DNA of 64,000 bases, taken from NCBI GenBank assembly GCA_965117025.1, contig OZ220746.1, positions 124,001-188,000 on the forward strand, given 5' to 3'. The notes beneath the pieces were generated by a model that searched no databases, was not told the origin of the DNA, and saw only the letters and a program-made list of their open reading frames with translations. Source of the stretch: VXPQ01 sp965117025 (GTDB lineage: Bacteria > Bacteroidota > Rhodothermia > Rhodothermales > VXPQ01). Shown one piece after another: positions 24,868 through 33,533 of the stretch (the stretch's first letter is position 1; each line of letters begins with the position of its first letter). Made by a program: the position numbers and the translations under genes.

Positions 24868-25018
24868 GGTATACCCGCCTGTCTACCAGGACGCCTCAGC
24901 AGGTGAACCCGATAGTCTACCACAAAATGATCAAGGTAGACTGATTAGTATACCGGAGAAACCATAAGTAGACTGTCGGTATACCAATGGGATCCCCAGG
25001 TAGACTGAGCAGTCTACC
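24868..25018 (+). promoter_or_regulatory. Array of five 9-2-9 inverted-repeat operators upstream of tetR
   Basis: Five 19-20-bp sites end at 24887, 24921, 24954, 24985 and 25018, so they recur every 31-34 bases. The last, GGTAGACTG-AG-CAGTCTACC, is a perfect palindrome. The others are variants of GGTAKACYG/CRGTMTACC (GGTAGACTG-AT-TAGTATACC; GGTATACCC-GC-CTGTCTACC). The last lies 26 bases before the TetR start codon, so autoregulation is expected. The other sequence between miaA and the array (24678-24867) holds no gene I can support. Confidence 0.75.
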
Positions 25019-25044
25019 CTCGAGGGATCCAAGGGAAAATTGGG

Positions 25045-25833
25045 ATGAAACGATCTCAAACGGACGATATGACCGTCGATGTACAAGGAGAACAACTGCG
25101 TGCGGATATCCTGAATGCAGCAGCGGCGCTGTTCGGGCAATACGGGTACCGGGCGGTCGGCGTGGATGCGATCGCCAGGGAAGCAGAGGTGGCGAAGCGA
25201 ACGCTGTACCGGTATTTCGCGTCCAAAGACGAACTGGTGCTGGAATATCTCGGGATAGAAGCAGCCCATATTCTGACATGGCTTGAGAAGAGCACGGAAA
25301 ATGCGAGAACCCCCCTGGAAAAATTAAAGGCGTTCTTTTTTGCACTCGCTGAACGAACCGGCTCGCCCCATTGCAGGGGATGCCCCTTCCAGATGGCCCT
25401 GGGTGAATATCCTGAACCGGATCATGCGGTAAACAGACTTGCCCGCAGGCATAAGGAGGCGATACGGACCGAACTGGAGAAGTGGTGTACTGCGGCGAGC
25501 TTCCGGGACATTGTCGGCACCGCACACCGCCTGTATTTGCTTATGGAAGGCGCCTGGGCGTATGCCCGATTGCACGGAGCATCTCCTGCGCAGGTCCCTG
25601 TCGAGCACCGGGTCGCAGCGCTGAATCATGCGGTCATTCTTCTACTCAGCGGCGGCCTCTATGCGGAAACGCTGATCGCTGCCTCAAGGCCCGGCTCCCG
25701 CTATCGTTCTTATCGGCCGGAGGACGCTGAAGAAGAGCAGCCGGTCGAGCCCGAGACCCTTTCCTTGTTTGGGAGCGCTCCTCCGCTTTCAGACGCTGGT
25801 TTCTCTCCCCCTTCCACCACAAAAAGCGACTGA
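25045..25833 (+). CDS. TetR/AcrR family transcriptional regulator
   Basis: A 262-residue TetR-type repressor. The N-terminal helix-turn-helix is the conserved block ILNAAAALFGQYGYRAVGVDAIAREAEVAKRTLYRYFASKDEL. The C-terminal ligand domain includes CRGCPFQMALGEYPEPDHAVN, as in the AcrR/DUF1956-type group. An acidic tail of about 45 residues (EDAEEEQPVEPE) follows and overlaps the end of the opposite-strand gene by 124 bases. The operators directly upstream suggest self-repression. The only other nearby gene is miaA, so the ligand and regulon are open. Confidence 0.9.
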   Translation: MKRSQTDDMTVDVQGEQLRADILNAAAALFGQYGYRAVGVDAIAREAEVAKRTLYRYFASKDELVLEYLGIEAAHILTWLEKSTENARTPLEKLKAFFFALAERTGSPHCRGCPFQMALGEYPEPDHAVNRLARRHKEAIRTELEKWCTAASFRDIVGTAHRLYLLMEGAWAYARLHGASPAQVPVEHRVAALNHAVILLLSGGLYAETLIAASRPGSRYRSYRPEDAEEEQPVEPETLSLFGSAPPLSDAGFSPPSTTKSD

Positions 25834-27737
25834 CGGTCGACGCATCGCCGGGTACGCTGCGCATGGACTACGTGCGCGCCGGCCTCCTGGAAACAGGCCA
25901 GCCATTCGGCGTGTGTCCGAAAACGAAGAGTTTCTTTTCCCTGCTCTCCCATGGCGTCTTCCGATCGCAGGCGGTTCGCCAGTCGATCCAGCCTGCGAAG
26001 CAACGCCAACTCCCATTTCGAGACATAGGTCGATTCGAGGATTACTACGCGGCGGCTGACACGGAGCGTTTCACGAAGCAGTTCGTCCGCATGTTCAGCG
26101 TGATGCAGGACAAAAACCAGCAGGGAAGCATCAAAGGCTCCGGAAGCGTAGGGAAGACGTCGTCCTTCGTATATATCCAGGGGGAGCGTGGTCCTGTTTC
26201 TGTCGAGGATATCCACCAGTCGCACCTGTACGCCAAGGCGTTGGCCTAATTTTTCTCCCACATAACCCTCCCCTGCCCCCACATCGAGCACTGACTGGCC
26301 CTTTTCCAGAAAACGCGCCAGCAGCACTGCTTTTCGGGCGGCGCGGGCCCGCAGCAGGAGGTCTGTGAGGGCGCGGCGATAGCGGCAGGCCGCCAGTACG
26401 GTCCATCCTCCCCACCCTGCCCAGACCCATATCCAGTAGGGGCCACCGGTATAGAGCAGATAGGTGCCGAGTGCGCACACCGAAAGCCAATACCAGTGCC
26501 AGGAGGGCCGTTCCGCCGGGGCTGCAAGTACGAGCACGCCAAGCAGGTACCAGGGGTGTACGGTGGTGGCGAATACGAGAAAACCGCCTGCCGCCCAAAC
26601 AAACAGAGGCCGCAGGTCCCGGTTCTCCTGCAGGAAGTATCGCCGGAGCATCCATGTTTCCCGACCGTTTCCGGCTGAGTCGGGCCATGTTTTCGAGCCG
26701 GCGCCCTCCGATTTTGGACGCTGTGCGTACAGCATCGCCAGTCCGGCAAGATATAGCACGGCCAGGGCCGGACCGAGCAGCTTGCTCAGATCCATTCCGG
26801 TCAGCAGGGCCAGGAAATACTTAATGCTATAATAGAGGCCGGCATTGAATTCAAAAAGGCGCACATAGAGATCCAGTGATGAAAGTATTTTTCCTATCCC
26901 CTCCGGATGCAAGAAGGGCAGTGCGGGAAGGACCGCCATACCAAGGCCCGCAGCGATGCTTTTCCAGCCGAAGCGGCGCCACAGAAAGGGAAACAAAAGA
27001 AACGGGTAGAGTTTGACGCCGCCGGCGCAGGCCAGCCAGACGGAAGCCCACACGCCCCGTTGGTTCTTCAGCGCGAACAGCGTAAGCGCCAGAAACAGGA
27101 CCATGGCCGCTTCGCCGTGCCCCTGACCGGCCCCGGCAAGCACGACCGCCGGGTTCCATGCGTACAGCAATAACTGCCGGGGACGGAGCATTCGGCTCAG
27201 CACAAGGACTGCTCCGAATTCGAAGAGCGCCAGGAGCCCTTTGATGACGAACCAGGATACTTCCCAGCCCTGATCGTAGAAGATGGCCCCGATCCGGAAA
27301 ATGAGCTGGGATACCGGGGGATATACCGTGTAGACACCGGGCGAATTGAGTTCGCCGTATACAGGTTCGTCGCGCAGCGCCTCCAGTTGCGGGCTGTCGG
27401 GCGTATGCAGATAGGGGTTATATCCCTCCGCCTGCACGAGACCGTCCCATACGTACCGGTAGGCATCGTCAGAAAGGCCCGGCGGCAGCCAGAATACGGC
27501 CAGCCGCAAGATCAGCGCAAAGCCGATCACGAGGTGCATCGGCACATCCCCCCGTTTCCAGAGCAATGCGCAGAGTGCGCCCGCGGCAAGTGCAGCCACG
27601 ACGAATCCCTCGCGGGTTTCCGGTGCGGCGGCCCACCATGCCATGCCGCCCATAGCCGCGGCAAGCAGCAGGAGAAGGAGCCAGGTGAGGCCTGAGGGCT
27701 TAGGGCCTGTTAGCACTATACAGGCCCTAGCCGGCAT
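25710..27737 (-). CDS. GT-C glycosyltransferase (GT87/DUF2029-like) fused to a SAM methyltransferase
   Basis: A 675-residue fusion. Residues about 18-450 form a polytopic GT-C enzyme. Its DxD-like motif is GLSDDAYRYVWDG (about residues 87-99), and it has repeated helices (LLLYAWNPAVVLAGAGQGHGEA, a family signature). Such enzymes use polyprenyl-phosphate mannose or similar donors at the membrane. Residues about 480-655 are a class I methyltransferase with motif I VLDVGAGEGYVG (483-494) and post-motif FDASLLVFVLHHAEHADELL. The first 15 residues are encoded inside a stem-loop repeat, so the true start may be later. The C-terminal tail overlaps the tetR tail. It follows the anti-sigma-type ATPase by overlap. 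A lipid or glycan modification role is inference. Confidence 0.82.
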   Translation of the reverse strand: MPARACIVLTGPKPSGLTWLLLLLLAAAMGGMAWWAAAPETREGFVVAALAAGALCALLWKRGDVPMHLVIGFALILRLAVFWLPPGLSDDAYRYVWDGLVQAEGYNPYLHTPDSPQLEALRDEPVYGELNSPGVYTVYPPVSQLIFRIGAIFYDQGWEVSWFVIKGLLALFEFGAVLVLSRMLRPRQLLLYAWNPAVVLAGAGQGHGEAAMVLFLALTLFALKNQRGVWASVWLACAGGVKLYPFLLFPFLWRRFGWKSIAAGLGMAVLPALPFLHPEGIGKILSSLDLYVRLFEFNAGLYYSIKYFLALLTGMDLSKLLGPALAVLYLAGLAMLYAQRPKSEGAGSKTWPDSAGNGRETWMLRRYFLQENRDLRPLFVWAAGGFLVFATTVHPWYLLGVLVLAAPAERPSWHWYWLSVCALGTYLLYTGGPYWIWVWAGWGGWTVLAACRYRRALTDLLLRARAARKAVLLARFLEKGQSVLDVGAGEGYVGEKLGQRLGVQVRLVDILDRNRTTLPLDIYEGRRLPYASGAFDASLLVFVLHHAEHADELLRETLRVSRRVVILESTYVSKWELALLRRLDRLANRLRSEDAMGEQGKETLRFRTHAEWLACFQEAGAHVVHAQRTRRCVDRQSLFVVEGGEKPASESGGALPNKERVSGSTGCSSSASSGR
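27698..27732 (+). repeat. Stem-loop repeat family, copy 2 (complete)
   Basis: Arms GGCTTAGGGCCTG and CAGGCCCTAGCC enclose loop TTAGCACTATA. The stem is nearly perfect, with one bulged T. It spans the junction of two minus-strand genes, containing the stop of the upstream ATPase gene (27727-27729) and the first codons of the downstream fusion gene. No T-run follows on either strand. Confidence 0.8.
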
Positions 27738-28149
27738 GGAAGATCAAGCGCACCTTCCTGCCATCGTTCTCGAACACCACTTCGTCGGCCATGGATTGCA
27801 TGAAGAGCAGCCCGCGGCCTCCCTCCTGCAGGAGATTTTCGCAGGCCCGCGGATCGGCAGACGTGGTGGGATTAAAACCTTCTCCTTCATCCTCTACAGC
27901 CACTTCGATGCGCTGGTCCACCGCTTCCAGGCGGAAATGAACCTGCTTCGCCGCATCGAACCGGTTTCCGTGCTCAATCGCATTGGTAACGGCCTCCACC
28001 GTCAAAAGAACGATATTATAGGCAAGCTCTTCATCGCGCACGCGTTCCTGGAGAAAGGCTTCCGTTTCGGAGACAATCCGTTCGATGCTCGCCCGGTCGC
28101 TGGCGAGCACCCGTTCCATTACACCCGGATTCAACGGCTTGTCATGCAT
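27727..28149 (-). CDS. RsbW-type ATP-binding protein (anti-sigma serine kinase-like)
   Basis: A 140-residue GHKL/HATPase_c_2 protein. The N-box is EAVTNAIEHGN, the G1-box VEDEGEGFNP and the G2-box GGRGLLFMQS, all intact. Family members phosphorylate an anti-sigma antagonist (STAS) protein or bind a sigma factor. No STAS or sigma gene is next to it. It lies between two glycosyltransferase genes in one minus-strand run, bounded by a MITE copy upstream and the stem-loop repeat at its end. Confidence 0.88.
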   Translation of the reverse strand: MHDKPLNPGVMERVLASDRASIERIVSETEAFLQERVRDEELAYNIVLLTVEAVTNAIEHGNRFDAAKQVHFRLEAVDQRIEVAVEDEGEGFNPTTSADPRACENLLQEGGRGLLFMQSMADEVVFENDGRKVRLIFHAG

Positions 28150-28150
28150 G

Positions 28151-28186
28151 GGATACTCTGATTAAGTCCACGAAGCTCAGAGGCTG
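28151..28186 (-). repeat. MITE-like repeat, partial copy
   Basis: GGATACTCTGATTAAGTCC and the bases up to AGAGGCTG match the right half of the full 103-bp element at 34864, in inverted orientation. It fills almost the whole gap between two minus-strand genes. Confidence 0.75.
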
Positions 28187-28187
28187 T

Positions 28188-29501
28188 TCATTCCCTTTCC
28201 TGCACAATATCGTTAAAAATACCGGCCAGTGCACCTGCAAGACGCTCCCGGTCGAATCCGGCTATCCATGCCGGATCGGGATGCGGGAGGCGTCCCCCGC
28301 TCCACTGTTCGTACAACTGACCGATCGCATCCGCAATCGCATCCGGCGGGGCGTCCGGCTCCACGATGGTCGCGGCGCCGTACTCCTTGAGGGCCCTGCG
28401 CGCCACGCCCTCCGGCACCAGACCCAGTACCGGTTTTCCGGAGCCGAAATACTCGTACAGCTTTCCGGTCCATATCCGTTCAGACCCTTCGGCTCGTCCG
28501 ATCGTCATCCAGAGCACATCGGCCGCGAGCAGGCCGGATACCGCTTCCTCGTGCGGGAGATAGCCGGTATGGTGGATCATGTCCTCGATATGCAGTCGCG
28601 CGGCAAGGGTTTTGGCGAATGCCGGCAGCAAACCCGTGAAGACGGCGCGCAGGCGGTTGCGAAGCGCCGGTTCTCTCTCCACAAGCGCCGCCAGCCCTCG
28701 CAGAAAGGGTTCCGGGGATTGCGCATCGTAAAACACGCCGCTGTAGAGCAGTGTGAAGACCTCCGGGTCCATAGCCAGCCCGGGAATGCGGGGCTCGGCG
28801 TCGAAATCGGCAGGATCGAATCCTTGCGGGATGACCTGTACGTTTTCCGGAGTAAGGATGTCCGGATGGCGTGTGGCAAGGCTTTCCCGGATGGCGTCGC
28901 CGATCACGACGACCCGGTCCGCAGCCTTCAGGGCGCGGCCCTCGAGCCGGGTCGAGCGAGCCCGGTGGAACGGCGTCGGGTAGATATGGCGGGGATTGCC
29001 CACCCAGTCGTCCCGAAAATCAAGCACGAGCGGCAGGCCTGTTTTCCGGGCCAGCCGGGCGGCGGCAAGGTGCGAGGTGTACGGCGGCGCCGAAGAATAG
29101 ATCAGGTCGTACGGCCTCTGCTTGAATATATCCAGCGCTTGCCTGAAAGCAGGACGCATCCACCCTATCTTGTTATCGGGTACGAAGACCCATTGGCTCA
29201 ACGTGGACAATCCCCGCCGTACGGATTCCCGGGGCATATCCACCGTGGTGCGTTTGCCGAAAAGGCGGGTAGGATCCCACGAAGCGGTGCGGTGAATCGT
29301 GATGCCGGCCTCCTCGACCTCGCGCAGCAGGCTGTCGTCGTAGGCGAAATAGCCGTGCGGGCGGCAGGTAACGACCGTCGATTCCCAGCCGTACCGGGGC
29401 AGGTATTTCAGGAACTTGGCGGTTCGCTGGACGCCGCTCAGGCCCATCGGCGGAAAATACCAGGCGAAGACGAGCACCCGCCGCGTTTTTTGCCGGATCA
29501 C
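28188..29501 (-). CDS. Glycosyltransferase family 4-like protein
   Basis: A GT-B glycosyltransferase of about 437 residues. The N-terminal donor-independent fold begins VLVFAWYFPPMGLSGVQRTAKFL. The C-terminal domain carries VQVIPQGFDPADF, TLLYSGVFYDAQSP and the sugar-nucleotide segment GKLYEYFGSGKPVLGLVPEG. The open frame extends 500 bases further upstream, antisense to glnS and through a MITE copy, so the true start must be near 29500. GTG 29501 is the best candidate but lacks a Shine-Dalgarno. It probably builds a surface glycan. Confidence 0.85.
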   Translation of the reverse strand: MIRQKTRRVLVFAWYFPPMGLSGVQRTAKFLKYLPRYGWESTVVTCRPHGYFAYDDSLLREVEEAGITIHRTASWDPTRLFGKRTTVDMPRESVRRGLSTLSQWVFVPDNKIGWMRPAFRQALDIFKQRPYDLIYSSAPPYTSHLAAARLARKTGLPLVLDFRDDWVGNPRHIYPTPFHRARSTRLEGRALKAADRVVVIGDAIRESLATRHPDILTPENVQVIPQGFDPADFDAEPRIPGLAMDPEVFTLLYSGVFYDAQSPEPFLRGLAALVEREPALRNRLRAVFTGLLPAFAKTLAARLHIEDMIHHTGYLPHEEAVSGLLAADVLWMTIGRAEGSERIWTGKLYEYFGSGKPVLGLVPEGVARRALKEYGAATIVEPDAPPDAIADAIGQLYEQWSGGRLPHPDPAWIAGFDRERLAGALAGIFNDIVQERE

Positions 29502-29527
29502 AGGAGATGTGGTGTTCGATGTGCTAT

Positions 29528-29604
29528 GGGATACTCTGACCAAAACCCCTCCACTCAGCACTTTAAGGATACTCTGATTAAGTCCGCAAAGCGCAGGGTA
29601 TCCC
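29528..29604 (+). repeat. MITE-like repeat, two abutting partial copies
   Basis: GGGATACTCTGACCAAAACC to about 29562 is the left half of the element. It is followed directly by TAAGGATACTCTGATTAAG and GTCCGCAAAGCGCAG, the right half in inverted orientation. This head-to-head arrangement suggests insertion of one copy beside another. It occupies the divergent gap between the glycosyltransferase and glnS. Confidence 0.75.
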
Positions 29605-29724
29605 CCATGCAACGTTTCACGCCTACGGGGCACTATGAACGCAAGAGGGACTTTTCGGGTTCGGCGGCGTTTGAATCCGCTCCGAAATCGGCGTAATAAA
29701 TCCGACGGTATTCCCCGTTGCCGC

Positions 29725-32115
29725 ATGATGGAAACCGGACAGCCGGCCGCTCTGCCTCCCTCCGATGACGCTCCCGAATCGGGTTCGCATTTTATACGGG
29801 AGATCGTGGAGAACGACATACGGAACGATACGTACGGCGGGCGGGTCGCCACGCGGTTTCCTCCTGAACCGAACGGGTACCTGCATATCGGGCACGCCAA
29901 GTCCATCTGCCTGAATTTCGGGATGGCGGAGGATTTCGGAGGCGCATGCAATCTCCGGTTCGACGACACCAACCCCGAAACAGAGGAGGTCGAGTATGTC
30001 GAGTCCATCAAGGAAGATGTGCGCTGGCTTGGTTTCGACTGGGAAGACCGCGAGTATTATGCGTCGGATTATTTCGACCGGCTGTATGCCTTTGCGGAGC
30101 ACCTGATCAGAAACGGCCACGCCTATGTGGACAGTCAGGACGAGGCCGAAATACGCGCGACACGGGGCACGGTCACCGAACCGGGGCAGGAAAGCCCGTA
30201 CCGGAACCGGTCCGTGGAAGAAAATCTCGATCTCTTTCGCCGTATGAAGCGCGGCGAATACAAGGACGGCGAGCATGTGCTGCGCGCCCGGGGGGATATG
30301 GCGTCTTCCAATATGAAGATGCGCGACCCCCTGCTCTACCGGATCCGGCATGCGCATCATTACCGTTCCGGCGATGCCTGGTGCATCTACCCGATGTATG
30401 ACTTCGCCCATCCTCTTTCGGACGCCATCGAGGAGATCACCCATTCCTTGTGTACGCTCGAGTTCGACAACAACCGGGAATTGTATGACTGGGTTGTCGA
30501 CCGGTGCGTGGAGGAGCCCCGCCCCCGCCAGTATGAATTCGCGCGTCTGAATCTCGACTACACGATCATGAGCAAGCGCAAGCTGCTGCGCCTTGTTCAG
30601 GAAGGGCATGTGGCCGGTTGGGACGATCCCCGGATGCCTACGCTTGCAGGGCTGCGGCGGCGGGGGGTTACGCCGCGGGCTATCCGGGCTTTTTGCGCCG
30701 GGATCGGGGTCGCCAAGGCGGATAACCGGATCGGGATGGATCTGCTGGATTATACCATTCGGAACGATCTGAATTTCGAAGCGCCGCGCGTGATGTGCGT
30801 ACTGCGGCCCCTGAAGGTCACCCTGATAAACTATCCCGATGCGGCCGATGAGGAACTGGAGGCCTCTTTCTGGCCGCACGACGTGCCCCGCGAGGGGTCT
30901 CGGGCGGTGCCTTTCGGCAGGGAACTCTACATTGATCGGAACGACTTCCGCGAGGATCCGCCGAAGAATTACTACAGGCTGGCGCCGGGCCGGGAAGTGC
31001 GCCTGCGGTACGCCTACCTGATCCGGTGCGAGGAGGTGGTGCGCAACGAGGCCGGCGATGTGGTCGAGCTGCGGTGCACGTACGACCCGGAAACGCGCAG
31101 CGGCAAGGCGCCCGACGGACGCAGGGTGCGCGGCACCATCCACTGGGTATCCGCGGCGCGGTCCATGCCCGTCGAGGTGCGCCTGTATGATCGTCTCTTC
31201 CGCACGTCTGATCCGGAAGCAGGCGAGGACGATTTCATGGCCCATCTCAACCCCGATTCACTGGTGACACTGCGGGACGCCATGATCGAGCCGAGTGTCG
31301 CCGGAGATAGGGATACGCAGCGTTACCAGTTCGAACGGGAAGGATATTTCTGGAGAGATCCGGAGGATTCGTCGCCTGAACGCCCGGTTTTCAATCGGAT
31401 CGTGCCGTTGCGGGACACCTGGTCGAAGATAGAGGATAGGGTCAGGGACACAGGCCGGGAGCCAGTGACCGGGGCGGCGGCAGCCCCGAACGTACCGAAA
31501 AAACGAGTTTCTTCTCCTCCCTCCCCCACGCTTACCGAACGGATTGAAAAGCTTTCAGAACAGGAGCATACACGCTTTTCAGCCAACGTCGAATGGGGAA
31601 TATCCGATGACGTGGCTCTTGGGCTGGCGCAGAAACCTGAAGCACACGAGTATTTCCATGACGCGCTGGCCAGCTATACGCAAGCGCTGGATAATGCTGC
31701 GCGCGCGAATTCTCTGGCCAACTGGGTCCTCAACGAATTACCATGGGAAGAGATAGAAAATAAAGAAGGCGCTTTCACCTTGCCTCCCAGCGAATTATCC
31801 CGTCTTGTGAATCTTGTGGATGAAGAAGTCGTTTCCGCGCGCACAGGCAAGGAAGTGTTGATAGAAATGGCGGCTTCGGGGAACAGTCCCGATACGATCA
31901 TTGAGAACAAGGGATGGAAACAGGTGGCGGATCCGGACGCGCTGGCGCCTGCCGTAGAAGAGACGCTGGATGCGTTTCCCGATAAGGTTGCAGCCTACAA
32001 ATCGGGGAAGAAAGGACTTATGGGTTTCTTCATGGGACAGGTTATGCAGCGCACCGGGGGTACGGCCAAGCCCGAACTGGCCCGGAAGCTGCTTGAGGAA
32101 AAGCTCGGAGAATAA
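29725..32115 (+). CDS. glnS: Glutaminyl-tRNA synthetase with C-terminal YqeY-like domain
   Basis: Class I synthetase charging tRNA-Gln, 796 residues instead of about 555. HIGH is LHIGHAKS (residues 53-60) and KMSKS is IMSKRK. The catalytic and anticodon-binding beta-barrel parts run to about residue 590. A linker rich in Ser/Pro leads to a roughly 180-residue helical GatB/YqeY-like domain (SDDVALGLAQKPEAHEYF; GKEVLIEMAASGNSPDTIIENKG; GFFMGQVMQRTGG). YqeY fusions to GlnRS are known in Deinococcus and some other bacteria and improve tRNA binding. ATG 29725 is preferred over an upstream in-frame ATG. Confidence 0.95.
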   Translation: MMETGQPAALPPSDDAPESGSHFIREIVENDIRNDTYGGRVATRFPPEPNGYLHIGHAKSICLNFGMAEDFGGACNLRFDDTNPETEEVEYVESIKEDVRWLGFDWEDREYYASDYFDRLYAFAEHLIRNGHAYVDSQDEAEIRATRGTVTEPGQESPYRNRSVEENLDLFRRMKRGEYKDGEHVLRARGDMASSNMKMRDPLLYRIRHAHHYRSGDAWCIYPMYDFAHPLSDAIEEITHSLCTLEFDNNRELYDWVVDRCVEEPRPRQYEFARLNLDYTIMSKRKLLRLVQEGHVAGWDDPRMPTLAGLRRRGVTPRAIRAFCAGIGVAKADNRIGMDLLDYTIRNDLNFEAPRVMCVLRPLKVTLINYPDAADEELEASFWPHDVPREGSRAVPFGRELYIDRNDFREDPPKNYYRLAPGREVRLRYAYLIRCEEVVRNEAGDVVELRCTYDPETRSGKAPDGRRVRGTIHWVSAARSMPVEVRLYDRLFRTSDPEAGEDDFMAHLNPDSLVTLRDAMIEPSVAGDRDTQRYQFEREGYFWRDPEDSSPERPVFNRIVPLRDTWSKIEDRVRDTGREPVTGAAAAPNVPKKRVSSPPSPTLTERIEKLSEQEHTRFSANVEWGISDDVALGLAQKPEAHEYFHDALASYTQALDNAARANSLANWVLNELPWEEIENKEGAFTLPPSELSRLVNLVDEEVVSARTGKEVLIEMAASGNSPDTIIENKGWKQVADPDALAPAVEETLDAFPDKVAAYKSGKKGLMGFFMGQVMQRTGGTAKPELARKLLEEKLGE

Positions 32116-32119
32116 GAGA

Positions 32120-32521
32120 TCAGGAGTCGTCAGACCCACCCGGACAAAAAAGCGCTGCCGCGGCGCCGGCCGGGTCGCGAATCACGCAATAACTGCCCAT
32201 GGCGCCCATGGATACAGGTCCTGCGATCACGGAGCCGCCCTGCTCGCGGCACACGGCCATGCTTGCTTCGAGATCCTCGACCAGAATGTAGATGAGCCAC
32301 TGGGCAGGCAGGTCCGCATTGGCGCCGCGTGCATGGCACACCCCGGCCACCGGTTCCGTGTCGTCGCCCGGGGGTGACATACTGAAATCGTCGTACTCCC
32401 CCATGTTTACGGGAGAAGCCTTCCAGCCGGCTACTGCCTCGTAGAAATCCCGGACGCTTTCAGCGTCGGGAACGGTGAGATCCATCCAGCCGATGGTTCC
32501 GAAGGCAGGCGGCTTATTCAT
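32120..32521 (-). CDS. VOC family (glyoxalase/bleomycin-resistance-like) protein
   Basis: A 133-residue vicinal-oxygen-chelate protein. The two beta-alpha-beta-beta-beta units begin FGTIGWMDLTVPDAESVRDFYEAVAGW and LIYILVEDLEASMAVCREQGG and end YCVIRDPAGAAAALF. It may bind a metal and a small molecule; the reaction is not known. Its ATG overlaps the stop of the asparaginase by eight bases. It is convergent with glnS, with four bases between. Confidence 0.88.
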   Translation of the reverse strand: MNKPPAFGTIGWMDLTVPDAESVRDFYEAVAGWKASPVNMGEYDDFSMSPPGDDTEPVAGVCHARGANADLPAQWLIYILVEDLEASMAVCREQGGSVIAGPVSMGAMGSYCVIRDPAGAAAALFCPGGSDDS

Positions 32522-33533
32522 TGGAGAACAGGAAGGCCATGGGTTCATGGCGGACGCCTTCCGCCGAGGCGACGGCAAACTGCGGCCCTTCGTACATGGT
32601 AGCGGCTCCGTATCGCCCATCCTTGTGGACGGCGTAGAAACTGAGCCCGAAGCGCGGGCGGCCCTGTGCGTCCAGTAGACGGTCTTCGGTCATGGCTACA
32701 ACCCGGCGCAGTACCTCGAGACAGGCATCTTCCGGGGTGTACCCGTGGCGCATGAACTCGACGGCAAGAAACGATCCGCAGGTCTGGATAGCGGCTTCGC
32801 CCCGGCCGGTTGCCCCGGCGGATCCCACCGTGTTGTCGCAGTACTGTCCGGCTCCGACGATGGGGCTGTCCCCTATTCGACCGGGAATCTTCCAGGCCAG
32901 CCCGCTCGTGGTCGTGACCGAGGCGATGTCTCCGCCTGCTGTCACGGCGCTCATATGAATGGTGCCGTCCGTGTGTTTTGCCGCTGCTTCCGGCCATTCC
33001 AGCCAGTTGTCGCCGGCGTTCAGGCTTGTTTTCCAGGCCAGCCAGTCGTTACGGCTCTGTTCCGTAAGCAGGTTTTGTGGCTTGAATCCCATTCGAATGG
33101 CGAAATCCCGGGCGCCCTTCCCCACAAGGATCACATGATCCGTGTAATCCATCACGGCCTTGGCTACAAGGGAAGGCGTAGCGATGTCTTCCAGCGCGGC
33201 CACGGCTCCGGCGCGGCGGGTAGGGCCATGCATAAGGGAGGCGTCCAGTGTAACGATGCCCCGCTCGTCGGGCAAACCGCCGAGACCTACACTCTGGTCT
33301 GTTGGGTCCAATTCCTGGATTTTGACGCCGGCAATGGCTGCGTCAAGCGGATCCGCGTCTTCCTCCGTCATCATCCGGTATGCCCTTTCGACACCCCGGA
33401 TGCCGTTTCCTGAAGCAATCACAATGGGCACGGTCCGGTGCAGACGGGCTTGCGGCGGGTGAGGTATGCTTGCCGTCGAAAGGGCAGCCGCCGCACCGGA
33501 CAAGTGCAGAAACGTTCTTCGCGATATGCTCAT
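32514..33533 (-). CDS. Tat-exported glycosylasparaginase/isoaspartyl peptidase (Ntn hydrolase)
   Basis: A 339-residue N-terminal-nucleophile hydrolase. The start carries a twin-arginine signal (SRRTFLHLSGAAAAL). The autocleavage site is the conserved DGTIHMSAVTAGG, with Thr as nucleophile, followed by TTTSGLAWKIPGRIGDSPI and GAGQYCDN, the substrate-binding loop of aspartylglucosaminidases. It should hydrolyse N4-GlcNAc-Asn or beta-aspartyl peptides in the periplasm. The start codon overlaps the DinB stop as ATGA. A truncated copy of its 5' end lies at 34109. Confidence 0.92.
   Translation of the reverse strand: MSISRRTFLHLSGAAAALSTASIPHPPQARLHRTVPIVIASGNGIRGVERAYRMMTEEDADPLDAAIAGVKIQELDPTDQSVGLGGLPDERGIVTLDASLMHGPTRRAGAVAALEDIATPSLVAKAVMDYTDHVILVGKGARDFAIRMGFKPQNLLTEQSRNDWLAWKTSLNAGDNWLEWPEAAAKHTDGTIHMSAVTAGGDIASVTTTSGLAWKIPGRIGDSPIVGAGQYCDNTVGSAGATGRGEAAIQTCGSFLAVEFMRHGYTPEDACLEVLRRVVAMTEDRLLDAQGRPRFGLSFYAVHKDGRYGAATMYEGPQFAVASAEGVRHEPMAFLFSNE

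Noticed and set aside
24868..25018. The regularly spaced sites could be read as a small CRISPR array.
   Set aside because: The repeat units are only about 20 bp, are themselves palindromic, differ from each other, and have 12-14-base spacers. No cas genes exist; operator array before tetR explains them.
29502..30011. An N-terminal extension of about 170 residues on the minus-strand glycosyltransferase.
   Set aside because: It is antisense to the conserved start of glnS and crosses the MITE copies; similarity to glycosyltransferases begins only near 29490.
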